Below are positions 1 to 5,509 of a stretch of 5,509 nt of DNA, one piece after another; position 1 is the stretch's first letter; each line of letters opens with the position of its first letter. The notes under the pieces are model-generated. The model was given only the letters and a program-made list of their open reading frames with translations, searched no databases and had not been told where the DNA came from. The translations under genes and the position numbers were made by a program. Origin of the DNA: Gammaproteobacteria bacterium (GTDB lineage: Bacteria > Pseudomonadota > Gammaproteobacteria > Immundisolibacterales > Immundisolibacteraceae). Where the stretch lies: contig DQBD01000117.1 of NCBI GenBank assembly GCA_003526065.1, positions 1,248-6,756 on the forward strand. Direction: 5' to 3'.

Positions 1-233
1 TTGACGGTGTGCACGCCGTCGCCGATCTGCTCCACGACGCCGGCGCCCTCGTGCCCGATGACGGCCGGGAACGGCTGCGGGATGGTGCCGTTGATGATGG
101 AGATGTCCGAGTGGCACACGCCGCAGGCCTTCATGCGCACCAGCACCTCGCCGGTCTTGGGCGGGTCGATGTTGACGGTCTCGACGGCGTACTGGTGCTG
201 GTCGCGCACGACCACGGCTTTCATGGACAGCAT
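1..233 (-). CDS. Zinc-dependent alcohol dehydrogenase, N-terminal part (runs off left edge)
   Basis: This is the first 77 codons of a medium-chain (MDR) NAD(P)-dependent alcohol dehydrogenase; the rest lies beyond the left edge. The reading is MLSMKAVVVRD..., followed by the GroES-like catalytic domain. Cys40 in the GVCHSD motif and His61-Glu62 in GHEGAGVV are the usual catalytic zinc site; the structural-zinc cysteines and Rossmann fold would come later. The start at 233 is chosen over the in-frame ATG at 224 because a GAGGAG ribosome site (242-247) sits 8 bases before it, against 17 for the other. It is divergent from the amidohydrolase, with a 194-base gap holding a repressor-type palindrome, so the two may be co-regulated. 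The substrate cannot be deduced: such enzymes oxidise primary alcohols or reduce aldehydes, and here it may process an alcohol intermediate from the nearby catabolic genes. Family assignment is firm, function only general. Confidence 0.93.
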   Translation of the reverse strand, partial: MLSMKAVVVRDQHQYAVETVNIDPPKTGEVLVRMKACGVCHSDISIINGTIPQPFPAVIGHEGAGVVEQIGDGVHTV

Positions 234-280
234 GGGCGGATCTCCTCGGGTCTTGTTGCCGCCGCGGCGGGGTAGGCCGG

Positions 281-309
281 ATTGTCGGCGGCCCGCAGGC
301 TTGGGTCCA
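281..309 (-). promoter_or_regulatory. Candidate sigma-70 promoter for the alcohol dehydrogenase
   Basis: Read on the minus strand, TGGACC (309-304) is separated by exactly 17 bases from GACAAT (286-281). Each hexamer matches the sigma-70 consensus at four of six positions. Transcription would begin near 274, leaving a leader of about 40 bases that contains the GAGGAG ribosome site. The palindrome at 322-333 lies just upstream of the -35 box. Weak matches are common by chance, so this is only a candidate. Confidence 0.35.
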
Positions 310-319
310 GCGCGGGCGA

Positions 320-348
320 CTGAACGATCGTTCTGGTGGTGCTAGCAT
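320..348 (+). promoter_or_regulatory. Candidate sigma-70 promoter for the amidohydrolase
   Basis: CTGAAC (320-325, three of six consensus positions) and TAGCAT (343-348, four of six) are separated by exactly 17 bases. Transcription would begin near 355, giving a leader of about 70 bases. The perfect palindrome at 322-333 overlaps the -35 box and spacer, an arrangement expected for repression by steric block of RNA polymerase. Confidence 0.4.
322..333. promoter_or_regulatory. Perfect 12-bp palindrome, likely TetR-family operator
   Basis: GAACGATCGTTC is a perfect dyad centred between 327 and 328; one further outer pair (C320-G335) matches after a T-T mismatch. The GAACG..CGTTC form is typical of operators bound by TetR-family repressors that control acyl-CoA and lipid or aromatic catabolism. 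It overlaps the candidate -35 box and spacer of the rightward amidohydrolase promoter and lies immediately upstream of the candidate promoter for the leftward alcohol dehydrogenase, so one dimer could control both. No regulator gene is present in the window. The palindrome is seen directly; the regulator family is inferred. Confidence 0.6.
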
Positions 349-427
349 CGGCTGGCAGACACCAATAGCGCGGCCGGGACGGCCGCCGTCCAGCCGCCAC
401 GGATGGCCACCTGGCAGGAGAAACGGC

Positions 428-2098
428 ATGGCCTACGATCTCGTCATTCGCGGCGGCACGGTGGTGGACGGCAGCGGCGGCCCCGGTTTCGTGGCCGACG
501 TGGCGGTCAGGGACGGGCGCATCGTGAAGATCGGCGCCGTGGACGGCCCAGCGGCACGCAGCGTGAACGCCACCGGCCGCGTGGTGGCGCCGGGCTTCAT
601 CGACCCGCACACGCATTACGACGCGCAGCTGTCCTGGGACCCGCTGGTCACGCCCACGGCCTGGCACGGCATCACCACGGCGGTGATCGGCAACTGCGGC
701 GTGGGCCTGGCGCCGTGCCGGCCGGAAACGCGCGAGCACGCGCTGTGGGATCTGATCAACGTGGAGGCCATGTCGCGCGAGGTGCTGGAGGCGGGCGTCG
801 CCTGGCAGTGGGAATCGTTCGGCGAGTTCATGGACGCGACGCTGAATCGCGGCAGTGCCATCAACCTCGGTTTCATGGTGCCGCTGTCGCCGCTGCGCAC
901 GTATGCGCTGGGGGCCGAAGCCAGCGCGCGCGCCGCCACCGCCGCCGAGACCGACACGCTGTGCGGCCTGCTGGGTGACGCGCTCGACGCCGGCGCACTC
1001 GGCTTCAGCTCGTCCCAGCAGCCGAACCACGTGGGCTACAACGGCACACCGCTGGCCAGCCGCCTGGCCAGCAACGACGAATTCGCCGCCTACGCGCGCA
1101 CGCTCGGCCGGCACGGGCGCGGCGGCATCGAGATTGCCGTCACCAAGAAGCTGGCGCACCTGGACGATGACGACACCGCCCTGCTGGAGCTGCTGTGCGA
1201 GCACAGCGGCCGGCCGGTGACCTGGCTGACGCTGCTGGATCTGAACTCCAGCCCCGGCTGCGCCTTCGCGGCCGTGGAGCGGGCAGGGCACCTCACCGCC
1301 AGGGGCTGCTACCCGCAGACGGTGGTGCGGCCGTTCATGGCCGAGGCGGACGTGCGCAACCCGTTCATGTTCGCGCCGCTGCCGGCGTGGAAGGCGGCGT
1401 TCAACCAGCCGGTGGCGGTGCAGAAGGCGCTGTATGCCGACGCGGACTTCCGCCGCACCTTCCGTGCGGACATGGCCGAGGGCCGCTCGCTGGTGCGCGA
1501 CTGGAACCACTTCGAGCTGCTGTCCGCCGACAACCCGGACCTGCAGCCGCTGCTCGGGCGCACGGTGGCGGAAATCGCCGCCGAACGCGGCACCGACCCG
1601 TGCGACACGTTTCTGGATCTGGCCATCGCCGACGACGTGAACACGCGCTTTCGGGTGGCGGTGGCCAACTCGGACGAGGCCAACCTCGCCCGCATGCTGA
1701 CCGACCCGCGCATCCGCATCGGGCTGGGCGACGGCGGCGCGCACGTGGACATGCTGTGCGAGGCCGGCTACACGACCTACCTGCTCGGCTACTGGGTGCG
1801 CGAAAGACAACTGATGAGCCTGGAACGCGCCGTGCAGCGCATCACCTCCGAGGCCGCCGGCCTGTTCGGCATCCGCGAGCGCGGCCTGCTCAAGGAAGGC
1901 TACTTCGCCGACATCGTGGTGTTCGACGCGGCCACGGTCGGCTCGGACCGCCGCCCGCACCTGGTGGCGGACCTGCCCGCCGGCGGAAAGCGCATGATCG
2001 CCGAGGCGCGCGGCGTGGACTGCACCGTGGTCAACGGCCAGGTGGTGTTCGACCACGGCCGGCACACCGGCGCGCTGCCGGGCGTGGCGGTGAACTGA
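428..2098 (+). CDS. Amidohydrolase, N-acyl-D-amino-acid deacylase (D-aminoacylase)-like family
   Basis: A 556-residue metal-dependent hydrolase of the amidohydrolase superfamily, in the branch holding D-aminoacylases and many uncharacterised catabolic-cluster proteins. The N-terminal beta-sandwich (DLVIRGGTVVDGSG) leads into the TIM barrel with the HxH metal motif (His61, His63 in GFIDPHTHYDAQ), NCG with Cys90 (matching the metal-bridging Cys of D-aminoacylase) and the late-barrel Asp435 in GDGGAHVD. The C-terminal segment (LLKEGYFADIVVFD, about 487-500) is the usual second half of the sandwich. The strand-5 and strand-6 histidines of classic D-aminoacylases are not evident: those stretches read GGIEIAVTKK and VTWLTLLDLN. 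The ATG at 428 is supported by CAGGAG at 415-420. No signal peptide is seen, so it is probably cytoplasmic. It may hydrolyse an amide or another bond in a catabolic intermediate; the substrate is unknown. It is the only gene between the divergent promoter region and the terminator. Confidence 0.88.
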   Translation: MAYDLVIRGGTVVDGSGGPGFVADVAVRDGRIVKIGAVDGPAARSVNATGRVVAPGFIDPHTHYDAQLSWDPLVTPTAWHGITTAVIGNCGVGLAPCRPETREHALWDLINVEAMSREVLEAGVAWQWESFGEFMDATLNRGSAINLGFMVPLSPLRTYALGAEASARAATAAETDTLCGLLGDALDAGALGFSSSQQPNHVGYNGTPLASRLASNDEFAAYARTLGRHGRGGIEIAVTKKLAHLDDDDTALLELLCEHSGRPVTWLTLLDLNSSPGCAFAAVERAGHLTARGCYPQTVVRPFMAEADVRNPFMFAPLPAWKAAFNQPVAVQKALYADADFRRTFRADMAEGRSLVRDWNHFELLSADNPDLQPLLGRTVAEIAAERGTDPCDTFLDLAIADDVNTRFRVAVANSDEANLARMLTDPRIRIGLGDGGAHVDMLCEAGYTTYLLGYWVRERQLMSLERAVQRITSEAAGLFGIRERGLLKEGYFADIVVFDAATVGSDRRPHLVADLPAGGKRMIAEARGVDCTVVNGQVVFDHGRHTGALPGVAVN

Positions 2099-2128
2099 GG
2101 CGCCGGGTCGGCGGCGGCCGGGCCACGG

Positions 2129-2157
2129 TTGCTTTCCGGTTGCGTCGGGGCTAGTGT
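2129..2157 (+). promoter_or_regulatory. Weak candidate promoter upstream of the rnk terminator
   Basis: TTGCTT (2129-2134) and TAGTGT (2152-2157) are spaced by 17 bases, but each matches consensus at only three of six positions. If used, transcription would begin near 2164 and immediately enter the strong terminator hairpin at 2180-2222 before reaching rnk. This is listed because no other plausible rnk promoter is visible in the gap. Confidence 0.22.
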
Positions 2158-2179
2158 CGGGGCCTTCAACGTCTTTGTT

Positions 2180-2222
2180 CGCGGCGGACTGCGCACACGC
2201 GCTCCGCCGCGTTTTTCGTTTT
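2180..2222 (+). terminator. Strong intrinsic terminator between the amidohydrolase and rnk
   Basis: A 9-bp outer stem (2180-2188 with 2203-2211) is continued after a two-base bulge (2189-2190) by a 4-bp inner stem (2191-2194 with 2199-2202) closed by an ACAC loop. The run GTTTTTCGTTTT follows (2211-2222). This is a textbook rho-independent terminator on the plus strand and presumably ends the amidohydrolase transcript. It has no matching A tract on its upstream side, so it is one-directional. Its T tract ends only 10 bases before the rnk start codon, so it also lies within the leader of any rnk transcript starting upstream. Confidence 0.85.
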
Positions 2223-2232
2223 GGGGCCCCGC

Positions 2233-2646
2233 ATGAACGCGAACACACCGTCGATTATCCTGTCCTCGCACGACGTGAGCCGCCTCGAGCGCCTGCTCGA
2301 ATCCGCCGCACCACAGTTCCGGGACACCGTCGAGGCGCTGGAGGAGGAGCTCGCCCGCGCCGAGGTGCGCGCGCCCGCGGACATGCCGCCGGACACGGTC
2401 ACCATGAATTCGCGCGTGCTGTGCGTGGACGACACCAGCGGTGCCGAGCACGTGCTGAAGCTGGTCTACCCGCGCGATGCCGACCCGGCACAGGGCAATG
2501 TGTCGGTGCTGGCGCCGGTGGGCGCCGCGCTGCTCGGACTGTCGACCGGACAGGCCATCGACTGGCCGCTGCCGGGCGGGCGCAGCACGCGCTTTCGTGT
2601 GTTGCGCGTCACCGACCAGCCGGAGGCCAACGGCCGGCTGGACTGA
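2233..2646 (+). CDS. rnk: Rnk, regulator of nucleoside diphosphate kinase (GreA/GreB-like)
   Basis: A 137-residue protein almost identical in length to E. coli Rnk (136). Rnk is a small GreA/GreB-related protein that binds RNA polymerase near the secondary channel and was first found as a suppressor affecting nucleoside diphosphate kinase levels; it has no Gre-type cleavage activity. Residues 11-46 are a short charged helical hairpin (SSHDVSRLERLL... EALEEELARAE), shorter than the Gre coiled coil. Residues 50-137 are the FKBP-like domain with family signatures MPPDTVTMNSRV (51-62), LVYP (77-80) and SVLAPVGAALLGL (91-103). The ATG at 2233 gives the family length; an in-frame TTG at 2221 would add residues from terminator sequence and is rejected. 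The ribosome site is poor, only GGGG at 2223-2226. A strong terminator ends 10 bases upstream. It is a housekeeping-type gene beside catabolic genes; linkage to them is probably positional. Confidence 0.92.
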   Translation: MNANTPSIILSSHDVSRLERLLESAAPQFRDTVEALEEELARAEVRAPADMPPDTVTMNSRVLCVDDTSGAEHVLKLVYPRDADPAQGNVSVLAPVGAALLGLSTGQAIDWPLPGGRSTRFRVLRVTDQPEANGRLD

Positions 2647-2736
2647 CGCGCACCGTCACGCGCGCCGTGGCCGCGCTGCACGCGCGTCACCGCGGCGGCA
2701 TCATTGACGCTTTTCGAACACCGTCGGGACACATTC

Positions 2737-4419
<1,683 letters not shown>

Positions 4420-4426
4420 GCAACGG

Positions 4427-4453
4427 GCCGGGTGACCTTCCGGGTCACCCGGC
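4427..4453 (+). repeat. Perfect 11-bp intercistronic hairpin
   Basis: GCCGGGTGACC (4427-4437) and GGTCACCCGGC (4443-4453) pair perfectly around a TTCCG loop, starting 7 bases after the hydrolase stop codon. No T tract follows (the next bases are TGCCGCC), so it is not a standard intrinsic terminator. It could protect the upstream mRNA from 3' exonucleases, mark a processing site, or tune expression between the hydrolase and the Rieske gene. The structure is seen directly; its role is inferred. Confidence 0.7.
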
Positions 4454-4508
4454 TGCCGCCAGGGGCGCGACAGACAGCCCCGGCGCCGGTTCGAGGAGGA
4501 ACGAGCCG

Positions 4509-5509
4509 ATGAGCAGTCCCGCCAGTGGCAACCCGCGGCCGTTCGCGCCGCGCTACCCGCAGCTCGGCACGGGGCCGGTGCCGGTGACCTCGGCGGTCGA
4601 CCCGGCGTATTTCGAGCTCGAACGCGAGCGCATCTTTCGCGGCATGTGGATCAACCTGATCCTGCGCGACAGCGAACTGCCCGAGCCGGGCGACTACGTG
4701 GTGCGCCATCTCGAAGCGCAGGACGCCACGGTGCTGGTGGTGCGCGGCGACGACGGCCGGCTGCGGGCCTTCCACAACGTGTGCACGCACCGGGGCAACC
4801 AGCTGGCCCCGCAGGGCGCCGGTCACTGCGCGGGATTTCAGTGCGGGTTCCACGGCTGGACCTTCGACACGCGCGGCCGGCTGGTTTTCGTCAGCGACGA
4901 GCAGCGTTTCCATGCGCTCGACAAGGCCGCGCTGGGCCTGCCGCCGGTGCATCTGGATACCTGGCGCGGGTTCGTGTTCGTGAACCTCGCCCGGCGTCCG
5001 GCACAGTCGCTGGAACAGGCCATGAGCGAGTTCAACGCCGACCTGAAGCCGTACCCGTTCGAGCGCATGGTGCTGGCCGGCCGCTACCGCTACACGGTGA
5101 ACGCCAACTGGAAGGTGACCATGAACGCCTTCCAGGAGTCCTACCACGGCGCCTTCGTGCACAAGCTGTCGGTGGGGCAGTGCATCAGCCCGCAGGACCC
5201 GTACCTGGCGGTGCAGCGCATCAAGCTGCAGGAAAACGGCAACCAGTCGATTTCCGTGCACCTGGCGCCGCACGCACCGAGCCCGGCCGAGAAGCTGGCG
5301 TTCGACTTCGGCGCCACGTTCACCCAGGGCGGCGATGCCACCACCGCGTTTCCCGGCACCGCCCAGCACGAGGTGCGCGACTGGGGCTTCGACCTGAACA
5401 TCATCTTCCCGTACTCGCGCATCAATGTCGGCGCCGGCTGGTATTACGTGGACGCCTTCTGGCCGGTGGCGCACGACCGGACCGTCTACGAGCTGGCCTA
5501 CTACTTCCC
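4509..5509 (+). CDS. Rieske non-heme iron oxygenase alpha subunit, N-terminal part (runs off right edge)
   Basis: The first 333 codons of an aromatic-ring-hydroxylating oxygenase large subunit, which usually has about 400-460 residues. The Rieske [2Fe-2S] site is Cys92-x-His94, 17 residues, Cys112-x2-His115 (VCTHRG... QCGFHGW). The catalytic domain begins near 190 with NANWKVTMNAFQESYHGAFVH; His213 and His218 are the mononuclear-iron histidines, and the third ligand, an Asp, would be beyond the edge. The bridging position that carries Asp205 in naphthalene dioxygenase is Glu210 here, and the usual ENF is NAF. The ATG at 4509 has AGGAGG (4494-4499) nine bases upstream. It would use electrons from a ferredoxin and reductase, not in the window, to hydroxylate a ring or dealkylate a substrate. 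Its place after a BphD-like hydrolase and an extradiol dioxygenase favours aromatic degradation. The beta subunit, if any, should lie to the right; a homotrimeric alpha-only enzyme is the alternative. Confidence 0.93.
   Translation, partial: MSSPASGNPRPFAPRYPQLGTGPVPVTSAVDPAYFELERERIFRGMWINLILRDSELPEPGDYVVRHLEAQDATVLVVRGDDGRLRAFHNVCTHRGNQLAPQGAGHCAGFQCGFHGWTFDTRGRLVFVSDEQRFHALDKAALGLPPVHLDTWRGFVFVNLARRPAQSLEQAMSEFNADLKPYPFERMVLAGRYRYTVNANWKVTMNAFQESYHGAFVHKLSVGQCISPQDPYLAVQRIKLQENGNQSISVHLAPHAPSPAEKLAFDFGATFTQGGDATTAFPGTAQHEVRDWGFDLNIIFPYSRINVGAGWYYVDAFWPVAHDRTVYELAYYF

Noticed and set aside
2221..2232. TTG at 2221 as the rnk start codon
   Set aside because: It would extend the protein into the terminator T tract and beyond the family length, with no better ribosome site.
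221..2248. Open frame of 675 codons on the minus strand, opposite the amidohydrolase
   Set aside because: It is an antisense shadow in GC-rich coding DNA: rich in Arg, Ala, His, Val and Gln, no recognisable domain, and it spans the divergent promoter region and the terminator.
2658..2687. Inverted repeat ACGCGCG...CGCGCGT after rnk as a terminator
   Set aside because: The stem is 7 bp of simple CG alternation with a 16-base loop and no T tract, which is expected by chance at this base composition.
2704..2709. TTGACG as the -35 box of a promoter for the DODA gene
   Set aside because: No hexamer resembling a -10 box occurs 15-19 bases downstream; the region there reads GGGACAC.

Overview
The window is a high-GC (roughly two thirds or more by eye) proteobacterial segment. 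The rnk homologue, whose C-terminal half reads almost like E. coli Rnk, points to a gamma- or beta-proteobacterium. The biphenyl-type hydrolase and Rieske oxygenase point to an aromatic-hydrocarbon degrader, something like Immundisolibacter or a related soil gammaproteobacterium. That genus suggestion is an impression from gene content, not a database match.

Layout: (1) 1-233, minus strand: the N-terminal 77 residues of a zinc-dependent alcohol dehydrogenase running off the left edge. (2) 234-427: a divergent intergenic region with a perfect 12-bp palindrome of the type bound by TetR-family repressors, overlapping a candidate promoter for the rightward gene and lying just upstream of a candidate promoter for the leftward one. 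(3) 428-2098, plus: a 556-residue amidohydrolase of the N-acyl-D-amino-acid deacylase (D-aminoacylase) superfamily branch, lacking some of the usual metal-site histidines. (4) 2180-2222: a very strong intrinsic terminator ending 10 bases before the next start codon. (5) 2233-2646, plus: rnk, a GreA/GreB-like RNA polymerase-binding regulator. (6) 2737-3537, plus: a class III extradiol dioxygenase of the DODA/YgiD family. (7) 3580-4419, plus: a BphD-type meta-cleavage-product hydrolase with all catalytic residues. (8) 4427-4453: a perfect 11-bp hairpin without a U tract. (9) 4509 to the right edge, plus: the first 333 residues of a Rieske oxygenase alpha subunit.

How the genes may work together: the last three genes form a plausible catabolic operon. 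The Rieske enzyme would hydroxylate an aromatic or alicyclic ring, the DODA-like enzyme could cleave a catechol-type product between a hydroxylated and a non-hydroxylated carbon, and the BphD-like hydrolase would split the C-C bond of the ring-fission product. The alcohol dehydrogenase and amidohydrolase form a separate divergent unit that may share one repressor. The most interesting points are the pairing of a DODA-type rather than a BphC-type dioxygenase with BphD, a Glu in place of the bridging Asp in the Rieske alpha subunit, two lid-residue changes in the hydrolase, the metal-site departures in the amidohydrolase, and the terminator that any conventional rnk transcript must pass. All genes are intact within the window; no insertion sequence, tRNA, rRNA or CRISPR array was seen.
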